From Pelagibius sp. (GTDB lineage: Bacteria; Pseudomonadota; Alphaproteobacteria; Kiloniellales; Kiloniellaceae): DNA of 57,700 nt. The first letter of the stretch is position 1. Each line of letters opens with the position of its first letter. The stretch spans positions 1-57,700 of the forward strand of contig JANQMC010000055.1 in NCBI GenBank assembly GCA_028280305.1, given 5' to 3'. The notes beneath the pieces are model-generated. The model saw nothing but the letters and a program-made list of their open reading frames with translations. It made no database searches and was not told the origin of the DNA. Below, in pieces: positions 44,572 through 52,722 of this stretch. The position numbers and the translations under genes were made by a program.

Positions 44572-45510
44572 TCAGAACACCTCCGGCACGAAGTTCTGGT
44601 GCTCGATCGGCGGCCTGACGTAGCCGACCGGCTCCTGGCGCGGCGGCAGCGTCACCGGTCGCGGCGTCAGGTCCTCGTAGGGGATCATGCTAAGCAGGTG
44701 GTTGATGCAGTTGAGGCGCGCGCGCTTCTTGCTGTCGGCGTTCACAACAAACCAGGGCGCCCGGCTGATGTCGGTATGCAGGAACATATCGTCCTTGGCC
44801 TTGGAATACATGAACCAGCGGCTGCGCGATTCCAGATCCATGGGGCTGAGCTTCCAGCGCTTGGTCGGATCGTGGATGCGGGCCTGGAAGCGGCGCTCCT
44901 GTTCCTCGTCGCTGACCGAAAACCAGTACTTGATCAGAATGATGCCGGAACGGATCAGCATGCGTTCGAACTCGGGGCAGGAGCGCAGGAACTCACGGTA
45001 TTCGTCGTCGGTGCAGAAATCCATCACCCGCTCGACGCCGGCGCGGTTGTACCAGCTGCGATCGAAGAGGATCATTTCGCCCTCGGCGGGCAGGTGCGGA
45101 ACGTAGCGCTGGAAATACCATTGGCCGCGTTCCCGCTCCGTCGGCGTGCCTAGCGCGACAACCCGGCAGACCCGCGGGTTGAGGCTCTGGGTGATGCGCT
45201 TGATGACGCCGCCTTTGCCGGCCGCGTCACGGCCTTCGAAGACGACCACGACTTTCAGACGGCGGTCCTTGATCCATTCCTGAAGCTTCACCAGCTCAAT
45301 CTGCAGGCGCGCCAGTTCTCTTTCGTAGACTTTGTTCTTGATGGCCTTGCCGTTTGATGCCGCAACCTTCTCTGGAGCTGGTTTCTGCCCGCTATTGGCC
45401 GCCTGTGCGCTCTTCATCTTGGCTTTGCCGGCCCCCGCGGCATTTGGCGTCCTGGCCTTGCGCTTTCGGCCGTTTCCTTTGGCGCTTTTGCCCGCTGTCG
45501 CTTTCGTCAT
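44572..45510 (-). CDS. ppk2: Polyphosphate kinase 2 (PPK2)
   Basis: From the ATG at 45510 (GGGAGAAT upstream) the protein has 312 residues. The PPK2 core (about 60-300) carries Walker A GRDAAGKGG, lid region TERERGQWYFQRY, Walker B DRSWYNRAGVERVM and DPTKRWKLSPMD. It transfers phosphate between polyphosphate and nucleoside diphosphates. Residues 1-55 are a low-complexity basic segment rich in Lys, Ala and Gly, absent from compact PPK2 proteins and possibly involved in polyphosphate or DNA contact. Confidence 0.92.
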   Translation of the reverse strand: MTKATAGKSAKGNGRKRKARTPNAAGAGKAKMKSAQAANSGQKPAPEKVAASNGKAIKNKVYERELARLQIELVKLQEWIKDRRLKVVVVFEGRDAAGKGGVIKRITQSLNPRVCRVVALGTPTERERGQWYFQRYVPHLPAEGEMILFDRSWYNRAGVERVMDFCTDDEYREFLRSCPEFERMLIRSGIILIKYWFSVSDEEQERRFQARIHDPTKRWKLSPMDLESRSRWFMYSKAKDDMFLHTDISRAPWFVVNADSKKRARLNCINHLLSMIPYEDLTPRPVTLPPRQEPVGYVRPPIEHQNFVPEVF

Positions 45511-45742
45511 TCCGATTCTCCCTGGCTTACGGCTTTCTCCGCCTGCGTGTACCTGCTTGTCAGCGTGATCCCCCACCCGCTGGCCCGCCACGGTCTCAAA
45601 CCGGCTTCCAATTGTCAGTCTGGGAGTCCGCGACACCGCGGCGGGACCAAAACGCTATCAGATCGATTAGTCGAAGGCGAATCGCGGTCTGTTCGCAACC
45701 GCAGAAGCGCAGGGCTTTGCCTGCTTCGGCGCTCCCAGAGGA

Positions 45743-45773
45743 GGCCTCGTCCCGTGTCATGGGAACGAAGGCC
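45743..45773 (-). terminator. Possible terminator of the DoxX-MBL gene
   Basis: GGCCTCGTCCC and GGGAACGAAGGCC can pair as an 11-base stem with one bulge around a 7-base loop, about 15 bases beyond the stop at 45787. No strong T run follows. Confidence 0.35.
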
Positions 45774-45786
45774 CCAACTGTCCAGC

Positions 45787-47178
45787 CTATCTAAAAGCAG
45801 CGCTGCCCTGAACTTCGGCGCCACGCTGTTCGGCAACGATGCCGGCAACCGCACTTAGCACCTCAATGCGGGCATTGCCGCCGACGCCGTGCCAATGCGG
45901 ATAACGTTCCTCCAGATCAAAAGCGATGGCTGCGGCTTCCTCGCCGGTCAGGAGGCTGTCGTCAATGGCTGCCGAAACAGCGGCATCCAAGGCTTCCAGG
46001 TAGCTGCGCTGGGCCTCAAGCCGGACATCCAGCGGCCCGTGTTTGCCGTGACCAATGTAAACGCTTGTCTGCGCTGGGAAGCGATCTTCGATGTCGTCAA
46101 GCTGGGGCAGCCAGTTGTCCAGGCTTTCCAGAGGCGCAGGGACGAAGCCGTCGTTGATCAGGTCGCCTGCGAAAAGGATTCCTTGATTGCGCAGATAGAG
46201 CATAGAGGTCACCTCGGCCTCGCTGGGTCCCATTTTATGGACTTCGAAACGCAGGCCGCCGAGTTCGACAACATCGCCGTCGTCGATCACCCGGTCCGGC
46301 AGGTTGTCGCTGATCACTTGCTGTGAGGGAAAGATATCGCCGTGCCGGGCCTTGCGTGCGGCGTTGTAGCCGCGGCTGTCTTCGCGCATGGAACGGGTGG
46401 TCTCTGCCGCGGCAAAGACCGGGACGTCAGGAAAGGCTGCCTTGAAGGTCGGGAGCCCGCCGTAGTGATCGGTATGAGCATGGGTGACAAAGATACCCAG
46501 CACCGGTTTGTCCAGCCGCTGAATATGACGAACGGCGCGCTCCGCTTCGGGCACGACACGCTGGGCATCGATCACGATCACACCCTGATCGGTCTCGATC
46601 CAATGGGTATTGGCACTGTCGACGAGTTTAGGTTGTGAGGCAAAGCTATGCACGGTGACGCTCTCGCCGGCTATGGCAGGTAAAGAGACGGTCGCTAGGG
46701 CCAGAGCGATAGCCCCGGCGCCCATGGCGGACAGAGTGGTCGAGACGCCGTCTTTGGCCGGGTTCTTGTTTGGTCGGCGCAAAACCAGCAGCGTGTCGCG
46801 CTCGCGCAACAGGAACAGCACGAACAGCAATCCCAGAACCGGCACCGCCGCCCAAAACAGGTGGTTCGGCGGTGAGAACGGGTCCATCAGGCGGGGTATG
46901 GTGGAAACCACTGAGATACTGTGCATGACCAGCAGCGCGCCGTAGGTCCAGAACCGCAGAAGTCCGGCCATGAAGGCGAGAACGACGGCTCCCTGCAGAA
47001 TACCTGTGGCCAGCAACACTTCATCGGAAGGCGAGGAAAAGTAAAAGGTCTCGTACACCCTTCTGGCGATGTCCGGGGCGAGAATCTTTTCCAAGGCCCA
47101 GACGAGAAAGAAGGCGCCGGTCGAAAAGCGCAGGATGGCCAGACTCAAGGTCAGCCGGCGGTCGCTGGATATGGACAT
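45787..47178 (-). CDS. DoxX-like membrane domain fused to metallo-beta-lactamase-fold hydrolase
   Basis: From the ATG at 47178 (AAGGAG eight bases before) the protein has 463 residues. Residues about 8-140 have four hydrophobic segments in a DoxX/MauE-like arrangement (LAILRFSTGAFFLVWALEKIL, GILQGAVVLAFMAGLLRF). A further hydrophobic, signal-like segment (residues about 155-172, IALALATVSLPAIAGES) leads into the MBL domain with HAHTDHYGG and GHGKHGP zinc ligands, so that domain is probably periplasmic. The reaction is unknown. The divergent TetR gene and the palindrome between them imply inducible expression. Confidence 0.82.
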   Translation of the reverse strand: MSISSDRRLTLSLAILRFSTGAFFLVWALEKILAPDIARRVYETFYFSSPSDEVLLATGILQGAVVLAFMAGLLRFWTYGALLVMHSISVVSTIPRLMDPFSPPNHLFWAAVPVLGLLFVLFLLRERDTLLVLRRPNKNPAKDGVSTTLSAMGAGAIALALATVSLPAIAGESVTVHSFASQPKLVDSANTHWIETDQGVIVIDAQRVVPEAERAVRHIQRLDKPVLGIFVTHAHTDHYGGLPTFKAAFPDVPVFAAAETTRSMREDSRGYNAARKARHGDIFPSQQVISDNLPDRVIDDGDVVELGGLRFEVHKMGPSEAEVTSMLYLRNQGILFAGDLINDGFVPAPLESLDNWLPQLDDIEDRFPAQTSVYIGHGKHGPLDVRLEAQRSYLEALDAAVSAAIDDSLLTGEEAAAIAFDLEERYPHWHGVGGNARIEVLSAVAGIVAEQRGAEVQGSAAFR

Positions 47179-47237
47179 GGCTTGTTCTCCTTGTGGCTTG
47201 AGGGCCGACAACCGGCCCGGTAAGCAAGGAGATTGTG

Positions 47238-47261
47238 ATGTTTGACAATCATGTCAAACAT
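47238..47261. promoter_or_regulatory. 10-4-10 perfect palindrome, probable TetR operator
   Basis: ATGTTTGACA-ATCA-TGTCAAACAT lies between the divergent DoxX-MBL and TetR genes. Each arm contains a TTGACA that could act as a -35 box, so a bound repressor would block both promoters. Confidence 0.7.
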
Positions 47262-47340
47262 AGTTTTTACTGCGAGATATCCAAACCCATCACGGCTGCG
47301 TGAGCCGCAGCGATGGGGCGGCTCTGTGTAGGAGGGCCCG

Positions 47341-47934
47341 ATGGCAGGCGTGCGGCAGTTTGACGAAGACCATGTCCTGGAAGCGGTGATGCAGGCTTTC
47401 TGGGCAAAGGGCTATGCCGAAACCACGATGGCCGAGCTTGCCGCGGTGGCCGGCGTGCAGCGCGGCAGCCTCTATCACGCCTATGGTGACAAGGAGACAT
47501 TGCTGCTTAAGGCCCTGGATCGCTACGGCACCCTCTACGGCACCGCCACCCGGGAGGCTTTGGCCGACCCGGATCCGCGCAAGGCCCTTGAGCGATTTTT
47601 TGAAAGTCACCTGGCGCGGATGGCGGCGCTGTCGAACCCTGCGGGCTGCCTGATGTGCCAGACGGCGATGGAGTGCGGCGGACGCGATCCGGTTCCGTCG
47701 AAAGTCGTGCGCAAACAGTTTCAGCGCACGGAAGCGGCGCTTCAGGATACGCTGGACCGCGCCGCCGCTGCGGGCCTCCTCGCTGAGGGGGCCGATACGC
47801 GCGCCCTTGCGCGTTTTTTTCTGGGCGTTTCCCGCGGGATGGCGGTGATGCACAGGGCCTATGGGGATCTGCGCGCAGCCCGCGACATGGCGAAGACAGC
47901 TCTGACGCTGCTGAAGCGGCCGGCGGCGGAATAG
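47341..47934 (+). CDS. TetR/AcrR family transcriptional repressor
   Basis: The 197-residue protein opens with the TetR helix-turn-helix (VLEAVMQAFWAKGYAETTMAELAAVAGVQRGSLYHAYGDKETLL). The C-terminal ligand domain has a CLMCQTAMECGG segment seen in the group related to AcrR/NemR-like regulators, whose Cys may sense electrophiles. It is divergent from the DoxX-MBL gene and probably represses it. Confidence 0.9.
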   Translation: MAGVRQFDEDHVLEAVMQAFWAKGYAETTMAELAAVAGVQRGSLYHAYGDKETLLLKALDRYGTLYGTATREALADPDPRKALERFFESHLARMAALSNPAGCLMCQTAMECGGRDPVPSKVVRKQFQRTEAALQDTLDRAAAAGLLAEGADTRALARFFLGVSRGMAVMHRAYGDLRAARDMAKTALTLLKRPAAE

Positions 47935-47971
47935 TCCGGCCAAAGGGCCGCAAGGCCCTCAAGCGCAGTGT

Positions 47972-48694
47972 TTACCGCAGTGTTTCCCCTTCGAGACTGG
48001 CGACCACGTCGGCGAAGGTCTGCAAGGCTTCTTCGCCTTTGGGGGAGAGCCTATAGACGCCGCGCTCGACGCGCTGGAACCAGCCGTAGACGTCGCGCTG
48101 CAGGATGGCCGCAGCCTTTTCAACCGAACTGAGTTTCGCCACCTCGGCTGCCTTTGTCGCCCCCTGGCTCTGCAGCAGAGCGGCGCAACGCAGGGCGCGC
48201 TGGCGGTAGGCGGTGACGATGGGCCGGCGGGTCTGGCCGCCGGTGTTGGGGTCGCCGACGCGGTGCGCGAACTCCTTCAGCAAGAGTGTCTGGCGTTTGC
48301 GGTTGGGGCGCGGCCGGTAGGGCAGGGGGTCGAGCAGGGGCTCGACCAGTGGCGGCGCCTTTGCGTTTCCCTCGTGCACCGCCAGCAGGCCGAGGCCCAG
48401 ACGGCGGCAGAGTTTCAGGATGCCGCGCCGCTCGCGCCGCCAAAGGCTGTTGCGGGCCGGCTTCTCGGCAACCGCAACCGCCAGATAGACATGATCGCTC
48501 AGCGCCAGACGGTCGATCCCTTGCAGCACAAGGGGCAGAGTGAAGCCGGTCTTCAGTTCAACAATGACAGGGGTTTCGTCGCCGCGCCGGGCGATCAGAT
48601 CGCAGCCGCGGACCTCCGCCTTCACCTCATAGCCCTGGCCCTCGAAGAAGGTTTTTACCGGCTCGTAGAGGTCTTCTTCTCTCTCGAATCGCAC
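47972..48694 (-). CDS. DUF2161 family PD-(D/E)xK nuclease-like protein
   Basis: The 240-residue product has the DUF2161 pattern. Residues 1-55 give a PD-(D/E)xK-type core: LYEPVKTFFEGQGYEVKAEV, then CDLIARRGD with the Asp and IVELKTG with ExK. The second half contains FAHRVGDPNTGGQTRRPIVTAYRQ and a C-terminal winged-helix-like region. It starts with GTG at 48694. The cellular role is unknown. It follows the rhodanese gene on the same strand after 62 bases. Confidence 0.85.
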   Translation of the reverse strand: MRFEREEDLYEPVKTFFEGQGYEVKAEVRGCDLIARRGDETPVIVELKTGFTLPLVLQGIDRLALSDHVYLAVAVAEKPARNSLWRRERRGILKLCRRLGLGLLAVHEGNAKAPPLVEPLLDPLPYRPRPNRKRQTLLLKEFAHRVGDPNTGGQTRRPIVTAYRQRALRCAALLQSQGATKAAEVAKLSSVEKAAAILQRDVYGWFQRVERGVYRLSPKGEEALQTFADVVASLEGETLR

Positions 48695-48756
48695 ACCCGG
48701 GAGTCTATCTCCGGACCTGCCGTTAGGCCAGGGGCCGGCATCGCGCCAGCGGCTGG

Positions 48757-49287
48757 TCAGTTTGTGATGGGGCGGTTCCAGGGCATCAGGCCCAGCAGGT
48801 TTGCCATGGCGCAGGTGCCCGAGATGCCGGCGAAGGTCAGCCCGGCGCCGACGAAGCCGGAGAGCGCGAAGAACCAGGGCGAAAACGCGAAACCGAGAAC
48901 AACACCGATCAGAACCATCAGCCCGGCGGTCATTTGTACCTGGCGCTGTATTGAAATCGGCACCTTGCGGTTCACCAGGGTTTTCAGCCCGGCCTTCTTC
49001 CAGCCTGCCAGGCCCTGGTCGAGCTGATAGACATCGGCAAAGGCGGTGCCCAGAATGTGGGGGGCGGCCTCGGCGGTCCGCGCGCCGCTGGCGCAGTGAA
49101 AGATTGCCACTTTGTCCCGATCGTCGGGGAAATCGGCGCCGTCGAAACCCGACAGGGGAACGTGATGGGCACCGGGCACATGTTCGCGGGCAAACTCATC
49201 GCTCTCACGAATGTCGATCAGGATGGCTTTGCCGTCGTCCAGCAGGGTCGCGGCGTCTCCGGCGGTGATTTTGTTCAAGGCGGCCAT
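48757..49287 (-). CDS. Rhodanese domain fused to DUF2892 membrane segment
   Basis: Residues 1-105 of this 176-residue protein form a rhodanese domain with active-site loop FHCASGARTAEA (Cys nucleophile). The rest is a DUF2892-like part with two hydrophobic segments (VQMTAGLMVLIGVVLGF and FFALSGFVGAGLTFAG). Such fusions occur in sulfide/persulfide detoxification operons, where they pass sulfane sulfur. It starts 17 bases after the ArsR/BigR-like gene, behind GGGAGGAA, and should be co-transcribed with it. Confidence 0.9.
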   Translation of the reverse strand: MAALNKITAGDAATLLDDGKAILIDIRESDEFAREHVPGAHHVPLSGFDGADFPDDRDKVAIFHCASGARTAEAAPHILGTAFADVYQLDQGLAGWKKAGLKTLVNRKVPISIQRQVQMTAGLMVLIGVVLGFAFSPWFFALSGFVGAGLTFAGISGTCAMANLLGLMPWNRPITN

Positions 49288-49304
49288 CTCTACATTCCTC
49301 CCGG

Positions 49305-49613
49305 TTAGGTTTTAGGCGCTGCTTTGGCCGGCGCGCAGAACAGCTCGTAGAGCAGGGCGATGACGGCCTGGGCTTCGCGGCCGATCAGACGGTAGTGGAT
49401 CGACCGGCCCTCGCGCCGCGCTGCGACCAGCCCGTCCTTGCGCAGCAGGGCCAGTTGCTGGGAGACGGCGGCCTGTCGCAGGCCGAGTTCCTCCGAAAGG
49501 TGGCCGACGGTCTTTTCCGCCTCGGCAAGCTGACAGAGAATCATCAGCCGGTTCTCGCTGGAGAGCGCCTTCATCAGATCGGCCGCGCGGGTCGCCGAGA
49601 CCTGCATTTCCAT
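49305..49613 (-). CDS. bigR: ArsR family sulfur-responsive repressor (BigR/SqrR-like)
   Basis: From the ATG at 49613 (MEMQVSATRAADLMKAL) the protein has 102 residues; ATGs at 49607 and 49622 are possible, and none has a good ribosome binding site. The helix-turn-helix is LRQAAVSQQLALLRKDGLV and the wing RREGRSIHYRL. Two cysteines, in LMILCQLAE and LYELFCAP, match the pair that forms a tetrasulfide link in SqrR/BigR persulfide sensors. It heads the rhodanese gene and is divergent from the persulfide dioxygenase-like gene, with a palindromic operator between. Confidence 0.85.
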   Translation of the reverse strand: MEMQVSATRAADLMKALSSENRLMILCQLAEAEKTVGHLSEELGLRQAAVSQQLALLRKDGLVAARREGRSIHYRLIGREAQAVIALLYELFCAPAKAAPKT

Positions 49614-49625
49614 AACATTCATACT

Positions 49626-49639
49626 TTCATATATATGAA
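49626..49639. promoter_or_regulatory. BigR/ArsR-type operator palindrome
   Basis: TTCATATATATGAA is a perfect 14-base palindrome inside a wider CATTCATA-N10-TATGAATG repeat (49616-49641), directly upstream of the regulator and between it and the divergent hydrolase gene. It resembles the AT-rich BigR box. Confidence 0.7.
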
Positions 49640-49752
49640 TGTAAGGTAAGCCTGTCAAGGGCCTGCCGCGTTCGCCGGGATTGCCCTGAACCGCGGCGGC
49701 GGGCTAAGGATGAGGCCTATGAGAAAAGGTTGGCTCTGGGAGTGAGGGACGG

Positions 49753-50664
49753 ATGAAAGAGAGTGCTGCAGGCGGGGCGGGCGGCCAGTCCGGGCCGGAC
49801 GTCAAACCGGAGGTCGAGGCTTTCTTCGATGAAGCCACATTCACCGTCAGCTACGTGGTCGCCGACCCTGCAAGCGGTCGCGCTGCGGTCATCGATTCCC
49901 TGCTGGACTACGATCCGAAATCCGGGCGCAGCGCGACGACTTCTGCCGACCGCCTGATCGCTTTCCTGCGCGAGCGCAGCTACGGCGTCGACTGGATTCT
50001 GGAAACCCACGTTCATGCCGATCATCTCTCGGCTGCGCCTTATCTGAAGCAACAGCTTGGCGGAGAGATCGGTATCGGTGCCCAGGTCTGCCGGGTTCAG
50101 GACGCCTTCAAGGCAATCTATAACCTGAAAGACGATTTCGTTGCCGACGGTAGCCAGTTCGACCGCCTGTTCAAGGACGATGAGACCTTTGCCATCGGCG
50201 GGCTTCAGGCGCGGGTGATGACGACCCCGGGGCATACGCCTGCCTGTATCACCTATGTGATCGGCGATGCCGCCTTTGTCGGCGATACGCTTTTCATGCC
50301 GGACTACGGCTCGGCGCGGACCGACTTCCCCGGCGGCGATGCGCGGCAGCTTTATCACTCGGTAAAACGCATTCTCTCCCTGCCGAGCGAGACGCGCCTT
50401 TTCATGTGTCACGACTACAAAGCGCCCGGCCGCGATGTTTTTGCCTGGGAGACGACGGTCGCCGCGCAGCGTTCCGACAACGTCCACATCCATGACGGGG
50501 TGAACGAGGAAGAATTCGTCGCCCTCCGTGAAGGCCGCGATGCCGGCCTGTCCATGCCGGTTCTCTTGCTGCCGGCGGTTCAGGTGAATATGCGCGGCGG
50601 CCGGTTCCCGCCGGCGGAGGAAAACGGCGTCTCCTACCTGAAGATTCCGGTGAACGGGGTCTGA
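49753..50664 (+). CDS. MBL-fold persulfide dioxygenase-like protein (Blh/ETHE1 type)
   Basis: The 303-residue metallo-beta-lactamase-fold protein has THVHADHLSAAPYLK, TTPGHTPACITY and VGDTLFMPDYGSARTDFPGG, the pattern of ETHE1/Blh-type enzymes that oxidise glutathione persulfide to sulfite. It lacks a fused rhodanese domain; a separate rhodanese gene lies across the shared operator. The regulator, rhodanese and dioxygenase together form a sulfide detoxification module as in Xylella and Agrobacterium bigR loci. Confidence 0.87.
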   Translation: MKESAAGGAGGQSGPDVKPEVEAFFDEATFTVSYVVADPASGRAAVIDSLLDYDPKSGRSATTSADRLIAFLRERSYGVDWILETHVHADHLSAAPYLKQQLGGEIGIGAQVCRVQDAFKAIYNLKDDFVADGSQFDRLFKDDETFAIGGLQARVMTTPGHTPACITYVIGDAAFVGDTLFMPDYGSARTDFPGGDARQLYHSVKRILSLPSETRLFMCHDYKAPGRDVFAWETTVAAQRSDNVHIHDGVNEEEFVALREGRDAGLSMPVLLLPAVQVNMRGGRFPPAEENGVSYLKIPVNGV

Positions 50665-50670
50665 CCTGTC

Positions 50671-51603
50671 TCAGGCGGGAATGATCGCACCTTTGGTTTG
50701 AATCACCCGGGCGGCGAGGCGATGGCCGGCGCGGGCCGACTCTTCCGGGTCCGCGCCGTTCAGGCGGGTGGCCAGATAGCCGCCGTTGAAGGAATCCCCG
50801 GCCGCCGTGGTGTCGACCGGATGGGCAACCGTCTCTCCCGCGACCCGGCTCTGCTTTCCCTCCAGGCTGATCAGACAGGGGGTGCCGCCGCACTTCACGA
50901 TGACCTCACGGACCCCGAGGCCGTGCAGCCGTTCCGCCGTCGCTTCGGGGGAGGCGTCGTCGAACAGAGCCACCTCGTCTTCATGGGTGGGCAGGGCGAG
51001 GTCGGCCAGGGAGAGCGTGCGTCTCACCGCCTCTTGAGCCTCGGCCCGGTCCTGCCAGAGGCGCGGCCTGTAGTTGGTATCGAACGCGATCCGGCTGCCG
51101 CCTTGGCGCAGCCTTGCCAGCAATCCGTAGAGCCGTTCACGGCTCTCGGCGTCCAGAATTCCCAGAGTGATGCCGGAGAGGTAGATCAGGTCGAAGCCGG
51201 CAAGAGCGGCAGCAAGGCGCGGCGCTGCTTCAGCCTGCAGCAGATCGCGCGCCGCCGCGGCGCTGCGCCAGTAGTGAAAGGTCCTTTCGCCCGCCGCGTC
51301 GGTGCGGATGATGTAAAGCCCTGGCAGCTTGCCGGGCAGTCTGGCCACCAGGTCGGTTTTCAGCTTCTCCGCCTGCCAGGCCGCCAGCATCTCGGCGCTG
51401 AAGGGGTCGTCGCCCAAGGCGGTGACGTAGTGGACCTCACCGGCGCCCTTGGGAAGGGAGCGGGCCAAATAAACAGCCGTGTTCAGGCTGTCGCCACCGA
51501 AGGTGCGCTGCATTGCGCCGGAACCGCCTGCTGCACTGCCGTCCGGGTTCGCGCTTTCAGACAGCTCGATCATGCATTCGCCAAGGCTTGCAATGCGCAA
51601 CAT
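50671..51603 (-). CDS. kdgK: 2-dehydro-3-deoxygluconate kinase-like PfkB sugar kinase
   Basis: The 310-residue kinase begins MLRIASLGECMIELSE, the KdgK start, and has FGGDSLNTAVYLARSL (first PfkB signature), FHYWRSAAAARDL (substrate loop typical of KDG kinases), FDTNYRPRLW and PVDTTAAGDSFNGGYLA with the catalytic Asp. It phosphorylates 2-keto-3-deoxygluconate. It stands alone, convergent with the MBL gene; no other KDG-pathway gene is near, so fructokinase-like activity remains possible. Confidence 0.85.
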   Translation of the reverse strand: MLRIASLGECMIELSESANPDGSAAGGSGAMQRTFGGDSLNTAVYLARSLPKGAGEVHYVTALGDDPFSAEMLAAWQAEKLKTDLVARLPGKLPGLYIIRTDAAGERTFHYWRSAAAARDLLQAEAAPRLAAALAGFDLIYLSGITLGILDAESRERLYGLLARLRQGGSRIAFDTNYRPRLWQDRAEAQEAVRRTLSLADLALPTHEDEVALFDDASPEATAERLHGLGVREVIVKCGGTPCLISLEGKQSRVAGETVAHPVDTTAAGDSFNGGYLATRLNGADPEESARAGHRLAARVIQTKGAIIPA

Positions 51604-51759
51604 GGGTTTTCCCCGCTTCTTATCGTTACCGCCACCCAACTGCGACCGCTGGGCGGCGGCGCAGAGGGCATAGGCAATAGCGGCTGAGAAGCGTTGCGGC
51701 AAGCGCCCGGGACGACGATCCGGTTCCCGGTGTCAGGCTTGGGGGCCAGCTTGGGGGTA

Positions 51760-51981
51760 TCAGGCGGCCCGGCGCTGTTTGGTGATGCTGTTGGTGAAAC
51801 CTGGATTGAGACGTTGGCGGCCCAGGGCGACCGCGGCGCGGACGTCGTCGCTGGTCAGCCCGTCACGTTGCAGCAGGGTGATCACCACGGGATCGTCGAG
51901 CAGGTCGTCGACCGTCGGCTCGCCATGGATCCAGGCGGAGGCGTGGCCGGAGCGGCGGGGGGCTGCAAAGGGTTCGGTCAT
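51760..51981 (-). CDS. Small hypothetical protein (73 residues)
   Basis: The frame begins at an ATG behind GGAAAGG and encodes a soluble acidic-then-basic protein with VDDLLDDPVVITLLQRDGLTSDDVRAAV. The pattern of a DPVV...LLQRDG helix pair is common in small alphaproteobacterial proteins of unknown function. Codon use and the ribosome binding site support expression; no function can be given. Confidence 0.6.
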   Translation of the reverse strand: MTEPFAAPRRSGHASAWIHGEPTVDDLLDDPVVITLLQRDGLTSDDVRAAVALGRQRLNPGFTNSITKQRRAA

Positions 51982-52288
51982 TCAGATGGCCTTTCCGAAT
52001 ATCATAGACTTGCGGTGAATTTCCGTTCTTGTCGCGGTTTTCGCGATCGCCCCTTTCCGCACATATTGGACCATAGGCATGAGAATGATCTGACCTATTT
52101 GTGACAATTCTGTCATGGCGGCAAATCGTTAGGTTGCCTGCTTCAGATTCTGGGCGAGCTACCGGCGATGGAATGACGGCGCAGCGCATTTGCCTGGGAA
52201 ATTATGACGGGATTGTCATGCGGCGGACCCATCTTCCTAACAAATGGGGGTTAGTTTTTCGTTATCGCAGGCAGTCGTCGAGAACTCT

Positions 52289-52525
52289 GCGGATTTCGGT
52301 GGCCGCGAGATGGTGGCGGGGCCTTAAGCTCAGTGATGATCCCGCCATTCGGCCTCTCCGCGCTGCCGGGTCTTGCCGCTCTTCCTGCGATGAACGAGTT
52401 CCGGTCTTACCCCCCAAGCCGGAATACCCCATCGGAACGTCCGGGCGGCGCCGTCCGCCGGGACATCCGGACCCGGGGCCCGTCCGAGGTAAGGGCCTCA
52501 CGGTGGTTTAGAACCCTAGCCGACT
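52289..52525 (+). ncRNA. Candidate structured RNA (small RNA or terminator-controlled leader)
   Basis: Two stacked hairpins are visible. The first pairs GCGGA/TCCGC (52289-52293 with 52357-52361), GGCCG/CGGCC (52301-52305 with 52350-52354) and TGGCGGG/CCCGCCA (52314-52320 with 52341-52347). The second pairs CTTACC/GGTAAG (52406-52411 with 52488-52493), CCGGA/TCCGG, GTCC/GGAC and GGCGG/CCGCC (52444-52448 with 52455-52459). A terminator follows. It does not show the diagnostic motifs of RNase P, SRP RNA or tmRNA. It could be a free RNA or a leader of the nucleoside transporter operon. Confidence 0.45.
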
Positions 52526-52526
52526 T

Positions 52527-52563
52527 GCCGGACCTCCCCTTGGGGGCGGCCCGGCACTTTTTT
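52527..52563 (+). terminator. Intrinsic terminator upstream of the BMP-type transporter genes
   Basis: GCCGG...CCCC-TT-GGGG...CCGGC forms a GC-rich hairpin (52527-52555) followed by six T (52558-52563). It lies 160 bases before the ATG of the binding-protein gene and after the structured RNA, not after any coding gene on this strand. Confidence 0.8.
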
Positions 52564-52722
52564 GCCGTCATGCCAAGCCCCGGCTGCGGGCAATTTCAAC
52601 TGGCGCTTCTGTGCGATCATGGTAGCGTAGTCGTTTAGACGCGGCAGAATCCGGGCCTTTTCCAGATGAAAGCGGCGTTACGCGATGAAGCTAAAAAACA
52701 AGAACTCAGGCGAGGCATCTTC

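Larger units (their letters stand above)
51982..52722. other. Long gene-free region with structured RNA candidate
   Basis: No protein-coding gene is convincing in these 741 bases. The first 270 hold short inverted repeats (TGACA-ATTC-TGTCA near 52100) and a weak hairpin with a T run near 52237-52260. From about 52289 to 52563 the sequence folds into strong stems and ends in an intrinsic terminator. The last 160 bases are leader for the binding-protein gene. Confidence 0.6.

Noticed and set aside
52289..52563. RNase P, SRP RNA, tmRNA or 6S RNA gene
   Set aside because: The diagnostic GAGGAAAGTC, GGAAGGAAGCAGC and a CCA-ended tRNA-like part are absent. 6S is one continuous rod, while two separate hairpins are seen here; I could not confirm any of them.
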